DNA of 38,274 nt from an uncultured Bacteroidota bacterium (GCA_903919925.1 CAIXKO010000068.1:1-38274); one strand, 5' to 3'; shown: positions 8,911 to 18,625, numbered from the stretch's first letter. Numbers and translations are program-made. The notes: generated from the sequence alone by a model not told the origin.

Positions 8911-10785
8911 ATGAAGATCAGATCCATTATTCAGACAATCTTTTTTTTAACGTTTGTTGCAGGAAGTATTGTACAGGCGCAGGAAAGATTGGTACCCCTG
9001 GTTTCAAATCCTGTATTGCAGAACGCAAATAAAGCCAGCCATCTTAAAACCGGGACAATCGACACCTTGCAATTACCTATAATCGAGGACTTTAGTAATT
9101 CCAATCCTTTTCCAGAGAGCAGCCGCTGGACAGATCGCCTCGTTTATATCAATCACTCATTTGGTATCAATCCGCCCAGCTACGGTGTAGCAACATTTGA
9201 TGCAATTGATTCAACAGGAGCCATTTACTCCAACGCTTCCACTCTATCATTTCTGGCTGATGCCCTTACCTCGCAGCCTATAAATCTTTTCCTTCCTCTG
9301 GACACCACCGTTTATCTTAGCTTTTATTATCAACCAGGTGGATTGGGTGATGCTCCCGAGCCTGGGGATTCATTGGTTGTTGAGTTTTTTGCACCAGCCA
9401 GTGATAAGTGGTTTCCCGTTTGGAGTGCCCCCGGTTCCGCTTCAGATGATTTCAAAATCGTGATGATTAACATTACCGATTCCCGGTTCCTTCAAAAAGG
9501 TTTCCGTTTCCGCTTCCGTAATTATGCTTCACTGGCACCAGCCTATGAACCAAGCTTGAAAGTTAATGCTGATCATTGGAACCTCGATTACGTATATCTG
9601 AACAATCGGCGCAGTTACAACGATACCATCATGCAGGATGCAGCACTGGTTCAGCCAGTGGGTTCTCTTTTAGTAAATTACACCAGCATTCCCTGGGAGC
9701 ATTTCAGATTAGCCGGGATTTCTGCTGTTAAAGCAATTTTTCAGATTCATTTAAACAACCTTTCTTCCGATCGACGCGAATTTTCTCCGGTTTTCAAGAT
9801 TTCTCCGGTTTGGGTACCTGGAGCAGGTTATATGAACAATTTTCAGTCCGATCAGGTAAAGGCTTTTCAGACGCTTAAATATGATGCTGCATTTAATTAC
9901 GGATTCACGAGCGATGAAAAAGATTCGGCACTCTTTGAGGTGTCTCTTGATATCAATCAAACCAAGACCGATTGGGTACCTGCAAACGACAAAATCATAA
10001 CGCATCAGCTTTTTTCTGATTATTATGCCTACGATGACGGGTCATCAGAAGCCGGTTATGGATTGACCGGAGAGGGAACACGAACCGCCAAACTCGCTTA
10101 TCGTTTTAATAACCTCCACCCAGGAGATTCTTTATATGCAATTGATTTTTATTTTAACCAGAGTTTTGCCAATGCAAGTAAAAAATTCTTTAAAGTTGCT
10201 ATTTGGGCAGATGATAACGATAAACCCGGCGAACTGATTTATTCTCAGGATGGTGCCGTTCCATTATACAACGGAATCAATACGTTTCAGAGGTTCATTC
10301 TCGATACCGCACAGGTTGTTACAGGTCCATTTTATATAGGCTGGATACAAACGACCGCTGATTTTTTAAACATTGGGTTCGACCGGCAGAATGATCACAG
10401 ACAGGACGTTTTCTTTAACATCACCGGAGCATGGATGCCATCCCTCGTAAAATCAGAAGGCGCTTTAATGATCAGACCAGTGTTTGCTAACAAATCACGC
10501 AAATCCAGCATTAGTCCTGCTGATATTCTAAAGAATCTCAATAAAGGAGTTAGAATTTACCCAAACCCTTCGAGCGATCTCCTCCGCATTGAATGTGGCG
10601 ATCAGTCGCAAATGATGCGAATAACCCTTACCGATCTTCATGGAAGCTTAATACGAAGTTTGCTGGAATCCGGCCCGGATTGTAAAATTAATGTATCGGA
10701 CATTCCAAACGGAATTTACCTCATCAGTATTCAGTCTGATTCAGGAATCAATTCACGGCAAAAGTTGATTATCATACATGAATAA
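8911..10785 (+). CDS. T9SS type A sorting domain protein
   Basis: A 624-residue secreted protein of unknown function. A signal peptide (MKIRSIIQTIFFLTFVAGS, cleavage near QAQ at 22-24) is followed by about 500 residues rich in beta-strand-like segments with no catalytic motif I recognise. The last 80 residues are a typical T9SS type A sorting domain: GVRIYPNPSSDLLRIEC, then ITLTDLHGSLIRSL and a terminal NGIYLISIQ block with basic tail residues. It should cross the outer membrane through the PorU/PorV system and be released or attached to surface LPS. It starts four bases after the PASTA gene and overlaps rluD by eight bases, so all three are co-transcribed. Confidence 0.85.
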   Translation: MKIRSIIQTIFFLTFVAGSIVQAQERLVPLVSNPVLQNANKASHLKTGTIDTLQLPIIEDFSNSNPFPESSRWTDRLVYINHSFGINPPSYGVATFDAIDSTGAIYSNASTLSFLADALTSQPINLFLPLDTTVYLSFYYQPGGLGDAPEPGDSLVVEFFAPASDKWFPVWSAPGSASDDFKIVMINITDSRFLQKGFRFRFRNYASLAPAYEPSLKVNADHWNLDYVYLNNRRSYNDTIMQDAALVQPVGSLLVNYTSIPWEHFRLAGISAVKAIFQIHLNNLSSDRREFSPVFKISPVWVPGAGYMNNFQSDQVKAFQTLKYDAAFNYGFTSDEKDSALFEVSLDINQTKTDWVPANDKIITHQLFSDYYAYDDGSSEAGYGLTGEGTRTAKLAYRFNNLHPGDSLYAIDFYFNQSFANASKKFFKVAIWADDNDKPGELIYSQDGAVPLYNGINTFQRFILDTAQVVTGPFYIGWIQTTADFLNIGFDRQNDHRQDVFFNITGAWMPSLVKSEGALMIRPVFANKSRKSSISPADILKNLNKGVRIYPNPSSDLLRIECGDQSQMMRITLTDLHGSLIRSLLESGPDCKINVSDIPNGIYLISIQSDSGINSRQKLIIIHE

Positions 10786-11827
10786 AATGTGGCTGCACCT
10801 CGATGAAATAGAGGAGAAAAACGAACTATTTGAACATTTCAGGTTTATAGCTGATCCAGGGCAGTCTCTTTTACGTATCGATAAATACTTGATTGATAGA
10901 CTTCAGGACACTTCCCGAACCAAAATCAAAGATGCAGCCGATGCAGGTTGCATATTTGTTAATGACAACCCGGTAAAAGCAAATTACAGGATAAAGCCTG
11001 GCGATGTTGTGGTAATCAGGCTGTCGTTTCCCCGGAAAGAATTCGAATTGATACCGGAAGACATACCACTGAATGTTGTTTATGAAGATGATACCCTGCT
11101 AGTTGTAAATAAAAAACCCGGGATGGTTGTTCATCCTGCTCATGGCAACTACACTGGCACATTGGTCCACGCTTTAGCTTTCCGATATCGGTCACTGGAC
11201 ATGTTTACCAAAGAAGATATTCGTGCAGGACTGGTTCATCGAATTGATAAGGATACCTCAGGATTACTCGTTGTTGCAAAAACCGAAAAAGCAAAAAGCC
11301 ATCTCGGCAAGCAATTTTTCAATAAAACATCCTACCGGGTTTATCAGGCTTTGGTATGGGGTGTACCTAAGGAAACTGAAGGAGTTATTGATGCTTCAAT
11401 TGGTAGAAACCTAAAAAACCGGCAGGTTATGGCTGTATTTCCAGATGGGTTAGTTGGAAAAAGAGCTGTAACCCATTATAAAATCCTGGAGGATTTTGGA
11501 TATACTTCATTGATTGAGTGCCGGTTGGAAACAGGTCGCACCCACCAGATCCGGATACATATGAAATCTATCGGGCATCCCCTGTTTAATGATTCAGATT
11601 ACGGTGGCAACTTGATCCTAAAAGGAACAACCTTTACAAAATATCGGCAGTTTATCGAAAACTGCTTTAAAATTCTGCCTCGGCAGGCACTTCATGCAAA
11701 AGAACTGGGCTTTACCCATCCTGAAACCAAAGAATGGATGCAATTTAATTCCGAATTGCCGGATGATATGACAGAAGTCATCAGAAAATGGCGTACCTAC
11801 CTGGGTAGCAGAGCTCAGGAGTTTTAG
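10778..11827 (+). CDS. rluD: RluA-family 23S rRNA pseudouridine synthase
   Basis: Converts uridine to pseudouridine in large-subunit rRNA. The 349-residue protein has an N-terminal S4 RNA-binding domain (about 31-85, with IDKYLIDRLQDTSRTKIKD) and an RluA-type catalytic domain. The active-site motif HRIDKDTSG is at 154-162, with the catalytic aspartate at 157. Other family blocks are VVNKKPGMVVHPAHGN and GRTHQIRIHM. The S4 domain and overall layout suit the RluC/RluD branch; positions 1911/1915/1917 as targets are inferred from E. coli RluD. It overlaps the T9SS gene by eight bases. A second ATG three codons in is possible. Confidence 0.92.
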   Translation: MNKMWLHLDEIEEKNELFEHFRFIADPGQSLLRIDKYLIDRLQDTSRTKIKDAADAGCIFVNDNPVKANYRIKPGDVVVIRLSFPRKEFELIPEDIPLNVVYEDDTLLVVNKKPGMVVHPAHGNYTGTLVHALAFRYRSLDMFTKEDIRAGLVHRIDKDTSGLLVVAKTEKAKSHLGKQFFNKTSYRVYQALVWGVPKETEGVIDASIGRNLKNRQVMAVFPDGLVGKRAVTHYKILEDFGYTSLIECRLETGRTHQIRIHMKSIGHPLFNDSDYGGNLILKGTTFTKYRQFIENCFKILPRQALHAKELGFTHPETKEWMQFNSELPDDMTEVIRKWRTYLGSRAQEF

Positions 11828-11902
11828 ATCAAAATGAAACAAAACCCCTCCTTAATTCGTAAAAAAAATAGAATTTCAGTAAACTTTTGATAATCTAAGT
11901 AA

Positions 11903-12892
11903 ATGAATTCAAGTCCTTTAAATATTGCAATCGTTGCTGGTGGAGATTCATCTGAATACGAAGTTTCCATTAGAAGCGCAAAGAATATTTTGAACAACCT
12001 CAATCCTGCCGATTTTGATGCCCGGATGGTTGTAATCTCAAAACAGGGATGGACAGTTCATGATAACGACGGCTTGGATTATCCAATCAATCGTCATGAT
12101 TTTAGCTGGCAGTCCAATGGCAAAGTCAGGCATTTTGATGCTGTCATAAATTCCATTCATGGCACACCGGGGGAAAACGGCATCCTTCCTGCCTACTTTG
12201 AATTGATCGGTATGCCCTTCACCGGCTGCAGATCTTTTGCAAGTGCACTAACCTTTAATAAATTTCACTGCAATCAAGTTCTGAAAAATAGTGGGATCAA
12301 CGTTTCTCCCTCTATTTTGATCCGGAAAGATCACACATTTGATATCAATAACATTATTGAGAATATTGGAATACCCTGCTTCGTTAAGCCTAATAATGGA
12401 GGTTCCAGTTGCGGAACTTCCAGGGTGAACCATCCAGGTGAAATCCTGTCTGCCCTTGACAAGGCACTTCGCGAAGACCGGGAAGCTATTATTGAAAAGC
12501 TACTGGTTGGAACCGAAGTTACCTGTGGCCTTCTTAAGACCGCAAACGCGAGAGAAGTCTTTCCTGTTACTGAGATCATCAGCAAAAAGGAGTTTTTTGA
12601 TTACGAAGCCAAGTACACGCCGGGAATGTCAGACGAAATTACGCCTGCAAGGATTTCCGCAGAAACTGCACGATCGGTGCAAAACCTTTCATTACTGATC
12701 TATGATTTATTGGATTGCCGGGGAGTAGTGCGAATGGACTATATCCTGGTTGACAAAATCCCCTGGTTCCTTGAAGTGAACACCGTACCAGGTATGTCCC
12801 CGCACAGTATTGTCCCCAAACAGGCCTTAATGTCAGGCTTGAGCCTCAATGAGCTTTTCAGCATCCTGCTCAGGGATGCTATGTCAGCCTAG
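11903..12892 (+). CDS. ddl: D-alanine--D-alanine ligase
   Basis: Makes the D-Ala-D-Ala dipeptide for peptidoglycan from two D-alanines and ATP. The 329-residue protein has the ATP-grasp layout: N-terminal IVAGGDSSEYEVSIRSAKNI, INSIHGTPGENGILPAYFEL for the first substrate site, the glycine-rich ATP loop NNGGSSCGTSRV, and the C-terminal metal/substrate block EVNTVPGMSPHSIVPK. It sits 75 bases after rluD; no exact TAnnTTTG box is seen in that gap, so it may belong to the same operon. The association with the PASTA protein supports a cell-wall cluster. Length and motifs are normal. Confidence 0.96.
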   Translation: MNSSPLNIAIVAGGDSSEYEVSIRSAKNILNNLNPADFDARMVVISKQGWTVHDNDGLDYPINRHDFSWQSNGKVRHFDAVINSIHGTPGENGILPAYFELIGMPFTGCRSFASALTFNKFHCNQVLKNSGINVSPSILIRKDHTFDINNIIENIGIPCFVKPNNGGSSCGTSRVNHPGEILSALDKALREDREAIIEKLLVGTEVTCGLLKTANAREVFPVTEIISKKEFFDYEAKYTPGMSDEITPARISAETARSVQNLSLLIYDLLDCRGVVRMDYILVDKIPWFLEVNTVPGMSPHSIVPKQALMSGLSLNELFSILLRDAMSA

Positions 12893-12919
12893 CTCCAAAA
12901 CAAAAAAAAATTTTTAGCC

Positions 12920-13630
12920 ATGGTTAGAAAGATTGCCTTTCTGGCCCTGTTCCTGCTAGTGGGAGCAGCATTCATGTCTTCCTGCAAAAAGGAAGAATTG
13001 TCCGGCAAAAAGGAGATACTCTCCTTCATTTTTGAAGCCAGCAAAAATGCACAACTGGACAGGAATTATCTTGGGGAAATCAAAGAAACAGAAATCTCAG
13101 CATTGGTTGGTTTCGGATCCGATCTTTCCCAATTGATTCCAACCGTTTACTTATCGCCACGGGCTGTGATAAGCCCTGCCGCCGGTGTATCAACAAATTT
13201 TAACTTACCGGTGGTTTACACAGTTACCGCTGAAGACGGTACTACAAAAACTTTTACTACATCTGTCGCAACTGCTCCTGCGCCCTATATTGGATCATGG
13301 AGTGGCGGACCGATAGATTTTGGCATGGGTCTCATGAGGGTTAATGCAGAAATTACTAAAGAGGGTCACCTTACTCTTGAATTTGTGAAAATCATGACCG
13401 GCGAAAAAGATGCTTACTCGTTAAAAGGTTCTTTTGAACCTATCAGCCGGCCCGACACGGAAATCAAAATCGAACAATCGCACCGCTGGATCAACGATGA
13501 CTGGACCAGTGAATCATGCTGCAGGGCTTTAATGTATCACATGGATACCCCCCAAAACATGAAATTGTTCTATTGCCTTTGCTACCCGCACACGGAATGG
13601 TGTTTCCAGATTAGTCTTACAAAGCAGTAA
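12920..13630 (+). CDS. Hypothetical lipoprotein, DUF5018-like beta domain
   Basis: A 236-residue lipoprotein with a lipobox ending MSSC (Cys22) followed by KKEE. Residues about 33-115 (ILSFIFEASKNAQLDRN ... VYTVTAEDGTTKTFTTSV) look like the Ig-like/cadherin-like repeat called DUF5018 or a relative, common in Bacteroidota surface lipoproteins. The C-terminal 120 residues are not recognised. They contain five cysteines in a short span (C200, C201, C219, C221, C228) with histidines between, which could form disulfides or bind metal. It lies 27 bases after ddl and is followed by a strong terminator, so it is probably the last gene of that run. Function unknown. Confidence 0.72.
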   Translation: MVRKIAFLALFLLVGAAFMSSCKKEELSGKKEILSFIFEASKNAQLDRNYLGEIKETEISALVGFGSDLSQLIPTVYLSPRAVISPAAGVSTNFNLPVVYTVTAEDGTTKTFTTSVATAPAPYIGSWSGGPIDFGMGLMRVNAEITKEGHLTLEFVKIMTGEKDAYSLKGSFEPISRPDTEIKIEQSHRWINDDWTSESCCRALMYHMDTPQNMKLFYCLCYPHTEWCFQISLTKQ

Positions 13631-13667
13631 CCCTTTTTACTCTGTCGTTGGTTTAAATTGTCAATCA

Positions 13668-13696
13668 ACGGAGGCCTGTGGGCCTCCGTTTTTTTT
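13668..13696 (+). terminator. Strong intrinsic terminator after the lipoprotein
   Basis: Stem ACGGAGGCC (13668-13676) with GGCCTCCGT (13681-13689), four-base loop, followed by a run of eight T (13689-13696). It ends the plus-strand block that began upstream. Confidence 0.88.
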
Positions 13697-13771
13697 GTAT
13701 CATTCGCATGAAAAGGACAATCACTCGTCAAATATCAGGATAATTATCACCATGGAAATTCATTTGTAGCT

Positions 13772-13779
13772 TACCTTTA
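13772..13779 (+). promoter_or_regulatory. Possible -7 box for LruC lipoprotein gene
   Basis: TACCTTTA, one mismatch from TAnnTTTG, 35 bases before the ATG at 13815. The ATG at 13779 overlaps it, which favours the later start. Confidence 0.3.
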
Positions 13780-13814
13780 TGCTCTATTCCTTTTGCATCA
13801 CAGGTTCTGATAAT

Positions 13815-15683
13815 ATGTTAAAAATCCGGCAAATATCTGCATGTCTGATAGTTCTGCTGGCAATACTCTCTTCTTGCCAGGATGATCCGATAATTGTTTT
13901 AGACGAAAAGACAATGAAGGAACTTGTTATACCTGAAGGATTCAACTTTGAAATGATGAAATTAATTCAGGTTTCAGTTCAATTACCATCACACCTTAGT
14001 TATTCCTCAACAAACAGGATTGTCGAAATCTGGTCGGAAAACACCTATGGGCAGCCCGACAAGCTAATTAAAACGGGATCATCCAACAATAAAGGTGTTT
14101 TCGAAGAATCCATTTCCGTTCCGATTCCGTCAAAAAAGTTATTTACCCATTGCTTTGCAGGCTGGCGGTCGTTCACCTTACAGGGCTCAGGATTGAAACT
14201 AACCGGTGGCGTTTTTAATATTGATTACAACATTGGCTATGGGAATACACCACCAAACCCCAAACAAGGGATTCCTGTTGTTCCCCAACAAATCCTAAAA
14301 GCACCCTGCTCTCCTCTTAAAACAGGAATCGAGAATGTATTGAAAAATGGTGATTTCTCGATAAACAAGTTTGGCAAAATCGACTTCTGGTTTTCACCAA
14401 TTGAGGAATATAGCACCTGGTTTACTACCGATGAGGCCTCCGGTTATGGGTCAATAATTAGTCAGGAGGGAAATAGTTTTGCCCGAATCAATAGTACAAA
14501 ACTTACACAAGGAGGTTTAACTCAAATTGTTAACGCCAGACCAGGACAGATGGTGTCTTTTTCAGGTGATGTGCGGGGCTTTGATAGCGAACAGGATGTT
14601 TATTTGTACCTCATACCAAGGGATATCAACGGAGAATACATTGAAGTGTTCTCATATAATCTAAAAAATCCTGGTATCTCCTGGTTAAATGGAACGGTTG
14701 TCGGGCTAATGCCATCTGGAACGGTTGCATGCCAGGTACTGTTTTTTAAAATTTCGACAGGAATTGTGGATTTCGATAACGCCGTGGTCCTCGTTAATGA
14801 TCTCGATAGTGATAAGGATTCAGATGGTGTAGTCGACTGGGAAGATAGCTACCCTGAAAACCCCGGTCAGGCCTATATTGATTTTTATCCAGGCAAGGAC
14901 AAATCAGCGACTTTGGCATTTGAAGATTTATGGCCTTCTCAGGGGGATTATGATTTTAATGACATGGTGATTGATTACCAGATCAACAAGATAGCAAATG
15001 CAAAAAACCAGGTTGTAGAAATCGATCTCATCACACAGGTCCGTGCAATTGGCGGAAGTATCAGGAACGGCTTTGGAATTCAATTAAACCTCCCACCTGA
15101 CCAGGTTGCCGGAATTGACACAGACATTGAATTTGGGGATGATGAAGTCAAACTAAGTGAAAATGGAACCGAAATCGGACAAAAATTGGCAACTTTTATC
15201 ATTTTCACCGATGCCTACAAGCTCCTGACTCATCCCGGTGATGGTAGCCCAACAATTAATACTACCATGGGCTATCATTTTGTGGTACCCTCAAAAAACA
15301 CTTTCAGAATTTTTCTTAAGGAACCGGTAAGTCCTGATAAGTTTAGTATCGAAAATTTTAATCCGTTCATATTCAGAAGAGACGACAGATCCCGGGAGAT
15401 CCACTTGAAAGGATTTGCCCCTACCGATCTGGCTAATCCTGAATTATTTGGTACCGGCAACGATGTAACAAATCCGGGAAGCAGCATTTATTACCAGACA
15501 AAAAATGGTATGCCATGGGCAATCAACGTGCCAGCCCAATTTGAATACACCATCGAAAAATCTGAAATTCTTAAAGGGTACCCTGTCTTTGCAAAATGGA
15601 TCCTAAGTAGTGGCAACGATTATAATGATTGGTATTTGGATAAACAAGGTTATCGCAACTGGGATTACATTTATCGCTGGTGA
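13815..15683 (+). CDS. LruC domain-containing lipoprotein
   Basis: A 622-residue outer-membrane or surface lipoprotein. The start at 13815 is chosen because it gives a standard lipoprotein signal (MLKIRQISACLIVLLAILSSC, Cys21); an ATG 12 codons upstream adds an unlikely prefix. After about 170 uncharacterised residues comes a beta-sandwich region resembling carbohydrate-binding domains (from about NVLKNGDFSINKFGKIDFW), then a calcium-binding type run DLDSDKDSDGVVDWEDSYP near 326-344. The C-terminal 280 residues match the LruC domain (FEDLWPSQGDYDFNDMVIDY), named from a Leptospira lipoprotein. It is a single-gene unit between two terminators. The ligand is unknown; carbohydrate or matrix binding is a guess. 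Confidence 0.82.
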   Translation: MLKIRQISACLIVLLAILSSCQDDPIIVLDEKTMKELVIPEGFNFEMMKLIQVSVQLPSHLSYSSTNRIVEIWSENTYGQPDKLIKTGSSNNKGVFEESISVPIPSKKLFTHCFAGWRSFTLQGSGLKLTGGVFNIDYNIGYGNTPPNPKQGIPVVPQQILKAPCSPLKTGIENVLKNGDFSINKFGKIDFWFSPIEEYSTWFTTDEASGYGSIISQEGNSFARINSTKLTQGGLTQIVNARPGQMVSFSGDVRGFDSEQDVYLYLIPRDINGEYIEVFSYNLKNPGISWLNGTVVGLMPSGTVACQVLFFKISTGIVDFDNAVVLVNDLDSDKDSDGVVDWEDSYPENPGQAYIDFYPGKDKSATLAFEDLWPSQGDYDFNDMVIDYQINKIANAKNQVVEIDLITQVRAIGGSIRNGFGIQLNLPPDQVAGIDTDIEFGDDEVKLSENGTEIGQKLATFIIFTDAYKLLTHPGDGSPTINTTMGYHFVVPSKNTFRIFLKEPVSPDKFSIENFNPFIFRRDDRSREIHLKGFAPTDLANPELFGTGNDVTNPGSSIYYQTKNGMPWAINVPAQFEYTIEKSEILKGYPVFAKWILSSGNDYNDWYLDKQGYRNWDYIYRW

Positions 15684-15715
15684 AAAAAAACCGCCGTTAG
15701 TTAACGGCGGTTTTT
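15683..15715. terminator. Bidirectional terminator between LruC gene and gcvP
   Basis: Inverted repeat CCGCCGTTA (15691-15699) and TAACGGCGG (15702-15710), with A-run before and T-run after, six bases upstream of the convergent gcvP stop. The stem is a near-perfect palindrome and works for both converging transcripts. Confidence 0.85.
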
Positions 15716-15721
15716 ATATAT

Positions 15722-18583
15722 CTAATACTCATCCAGTCCCTTACAGGAACAAACGAGATTTCTGTCACCAAATGCATTGTCGATCTTCCCTACATAAGGC
15801 CAGAACTTATTCTCGGCAATCCATGGAAGGGGGAAAGCAGCTTTTAGCCGTCCGTATGGATGGTTCCACGTATCATCACCAATATGAACTGCCGTATGTG
15901 GAGCATTTTTCAGCACATTATTATCGGCATGAGTAATACCCATTTCCACATCGCTAATCTCAAATAATATTGAGATTAATGATTCGGCAAAACGATCAAG
16001 CTCTTGTTTGGATTCACTTTCAGTGGGTTCAATCATCAGCGTTTCGTGCACCGGAAAAGAAAGAGTCGGAGCATGAAATCCATAATCCATTAACCGTCGG
16101 GCAATATCCGAAGTTTCGATACCCGTTTGCGACTTAAAATTCCTGCAATCCAGGATACACTCATGGGCAACACGTCCGTTAGCACCAGAATATAAAACAT
16201 TATAATGCCCTCTTAAACATTCCACCAGATAATTGGCATTAAGGATGGCCATTTCCGTAGCAGCTTTCAATCCCTCGCCGCCGAGCATCTGAACATAGGC
16301 GTGAGAGATCGTTAGTACCAATGCGCTACCATAAGGTGCGGCCGAAATGACTCCACCCTTTTCGCCTCCCACTTTAACAACAGGATGCGATGGGAGGAAT
16401 TCAACCAGATGACTGGCAACCCCGATTGGTCCCACTCCCGGGCCACCCCCCCCATGAGGAATAGCAAATGTTTTGTGTAAATTAAGATGGCAAACATCAG
16501 CACCAATCAGGGCAGGTTTTGTCAATCCCACCTGTGCATTCATATTGGCGCCATCCATATAAACCAACCCACCATGAGCGTGGATAATGTCGGCCATGGT
16601 TTTGATTTCAGTTTCAAAAACACCATGTGTTGAAGGATAAGTGATCATGAAAGCCGATAAGTTGGCCGCATGCTCATCTGCCTTCAACCTCAGATCAGCG
16701 ATATCAACATTGCCCGATTCATCGCATTTTACTACAACTACCTTACTTCCAGCCATTACGGCACTGGCAGGATTTGTTCCGTGAGCCGAAGCAGGAATCA
16801 GAACAATGTTACGGTGATCTTCACCACGGCTTCTGTGATATCCCTCTATAACCATCAGGCCTGCATACTCACCTGAAGCACCAGAGTTTGGCTGGAAGGA
16901 GATGGCCGGGAACCCCGTAACCTCAATGAGTGCCTCCTCCAATTCCTTGATCAACTGAGTATAACCTTCCGCCTGATCAATGGGAACAAAAGGGTGTATT
17001 CCTGCAAATTCATCCCATGATAAAGCAAACATGGAATTGGCAGGATTTAACTTCATCGTGCATGAACCCAAAGGAATCATGGAATGAGTGAGAGAAATAT
17101 CCCTTCCTTCCAACTTTTTAATGTACCGCATCATTTCCGTTTCCGACTGGTACTTATTGAAACAAGAACTGGTGAGAAAATCTGTTGTGCGGGCAAATTC
17201 AGGATCAAATCCAGCCGAATCAACCAATTCATTTACAGGGTAGGCTTTTTTACCGGCAGCTTCAGCAAACAATTCTAATATTTTGTTCACCTCAACAACA
17301 TCTGTAAGCTCATCAGTTGATAACCCAATCGTATCATCTTCAAAATAGCGGAAATTAAAGTGATGCCTGATGGCAACAGCTTTGAAATGCTTTAGTGAGA
17401 CCTTGTCAGGAAGCACAAACCTGAGTGTATCAAAATAATCCTTATTCTCCTGAACAAAACCGTACTGCTGTAACTCCAGTTCAAGAGTATGAGCTGACCG
17501 GTGAATTTTTCCGGCTATTTCCAATAATCCATCCGGGCCATGATAAACAGCATACATACCGGCAATAGTAGCCAGCAGTGCCTGAGCAGTGCAAATATTT
17601 GAAGTGGCTTTCTCGCGTTTAATATGTTGCTCGCGGGTTTGAAGTGCCATTCTAAGTGCCTTATTACCATGAACATCTTGCGATACCCCAATGATTCTGC
17701 CAGGGATACTTCTTTTCAATTCCTCACGCGAGGCGAAGTAGGCAGCATGCGGACCGCCAAATCCCATCGGAACACCAAATCGTTGTGTACTGCCAACAAC
17801 AATGTCTGCCCCCCACTCCCCGGGCGGGGTGAGCAATACCAATGAAAACAAATCACTCACTGCAGTAAAAAGTCCGCCCAATTCATGAATCCTGGACACC
17901 AATTTTCTATAAATCAAAGCCTTACCATCGCCAGCTGGATATTGCACGATAATTCCGAAAACCTTGTTAGTCAAAGGGGTCCTGCCAACTTTACATACTT
18001 CAACAACAATCCCAAGCGGTAAAGCACGGGTTCGAACAACTTCCAGTGTTTGGGGAAAAATATTCTCATCAACCCACAATACATTTGCCTCACGCTTTAC
18101 CAGTTCACGCGATCTTGCATTAAACATCAGTATCATTGCCTCAGCCGCAGCTGTAGCTTCATCCAGAAGCGAAGCATTTGCCAATGGCATGGCAGTGAGT
18201 TCCATAACCAAAGTCTGGAAATTCAATAAGGCTTCCAGACGTCCTTGCGATATTTCAGCCTGGTAGGGTGTGTAAGAAGTATACCAGGAGGCGTTCTCCA
18301 GAATATTTCTCTTTATCACTGCCGGCATGGTGGTACCATAATAGCCCATGCCAATGAGGGTTCGATATTGCTTATTCCTTGAACCAATAAGCTTGATTTT
18401 TTTAGCATACTCTTGTTCAGTAAGGCCCGCCGGAAGATTCAATGGCTCTTTCATCCGGATTTGATCCGGAATCACGGAAGAAATAAAATCATCCATGGTT
18501 TTTGCGCCCACCTTCTCAAGCATTTCCTGAATTTCGTGTGGCCGTGGCCCTATGTGCCTGTAAATGAATTGATCAGTGATCAT
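15722..18583 (-). CDS. gcvP: Glycine dehydrogenase (aminomethyl-transferring), P-protein
   Basis: The PLP-dependent P-protein of the glycine cleavage system, which decarboxylates glycine and passes the aminomethyl group to lipoylated H-protein. At 953 residues it is the single-chain form with N- and C-terminal halves fused, not the split alpha/beta form. It begins MITDQFIYRHIGPRPHEIQ, typical for the family. The PLP lysine is K704 in HLNLHKTFAIPHGGGGPG. Other blocks are SLTHSMIPLGSCTMKLNP and PNSGASGEYAGL. gcvT and gcvH are not in the window. It lies 105 bases after the MBL-fold gene on the same strand, with a possible own promoter in the gap. Confidence 0.97.
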   Translation of the reverse strand: MITDQFIYRHIGPRPHEIQEMLEKVGAKTMDDFISSVIPDQIRMKEPLNLPAGLTEQEYAKKIKLIGSRNKQYRTLIGMGYYGTTMPAVIKRNILENASWYTSYTPYQAEISQGRLEALLNFQTLVMELTAMPLANASLLDEATAAAEAMILMFNARSRELVKREANVLWVDENIFPQTLEVVRTRALPLGIVVEVCKVGRTPLTNKVFGIIVQYPAGDGKALIYRKLVSRIHELGGLFTAVSDLFSLVLLTPPGEWGADIVVGSTQRFGVPMGFGGPHAAYFASREELKRSIPGRIIGVSQDVHGNKALRMALQTREQHIKREKATSNICTAQALLATIAGMYAVYHGPDGLLEIAGKIHRSAHTLELELQQYGFVQENKDYFDTLRFVLPDKVSLKHFKAVAIRHHFNFRYFEDDTIGLSTDELTDVVEVNKILELFAEAAGKKAYPVNELVDSAGFDPEFARTTDFLTSSCFNKYQSETEMMRYIKKLEGRDISLTHSMIPLGSCTMKLNPANSMFALSWDEFAGIHPFVPIDQAEGYTQLIKELEEALIEVTGFPAISFQPNSGASGEYAGLMVIEGYHRSRGEDHRNIVLIPASAHGTNPASAVMAGSKVVVVKCDESGNVDIADLRLKADEHAANLSAFMITYPSTHGVFETEIKTMADIIHAHGGLVYMDGANMNAQVGLTKPALIGADVCHLNLHKTFAIPHGGGGPGVGPIGVASHLVEFLPSHPVVKVGGEKGGVISAAPYGSALVLTISHAYVQMLGGEGLKAATEMAILNANYLVECLRGHYNVLYSGANGRVAHECILDCRNFKSQTGIETSDIARRLMDYGFHAPTLSFPVHETLMIEPTESESKQELDRFAESLISILFEISDVEMGITHADNNVLKNAPHTAVHIGDDTWNHPYGRLKAAFPLPWIAENKFWPYVGKIDNAFGDRNLVCSCKGLDEY

Positions 18584-18617
18584 ATTTTATAGGTTGTTGA
18601 TTAACAAATTAAAGCGT

Positions 18618-18625
18618 TAAAAATA
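18618..18625 (-). promoter_or_regulatory. Possible -7 box for gcvP
   Basis: Minus strand reads TATTTTTA, one mismatch from TAnnTTTG, 34 bases before the gcvP ATG. The 105-base gap (18584-18688) holds nothing else I recognise: no clear glycine-riboswitch pair or terminator. Confidence 0.25.
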
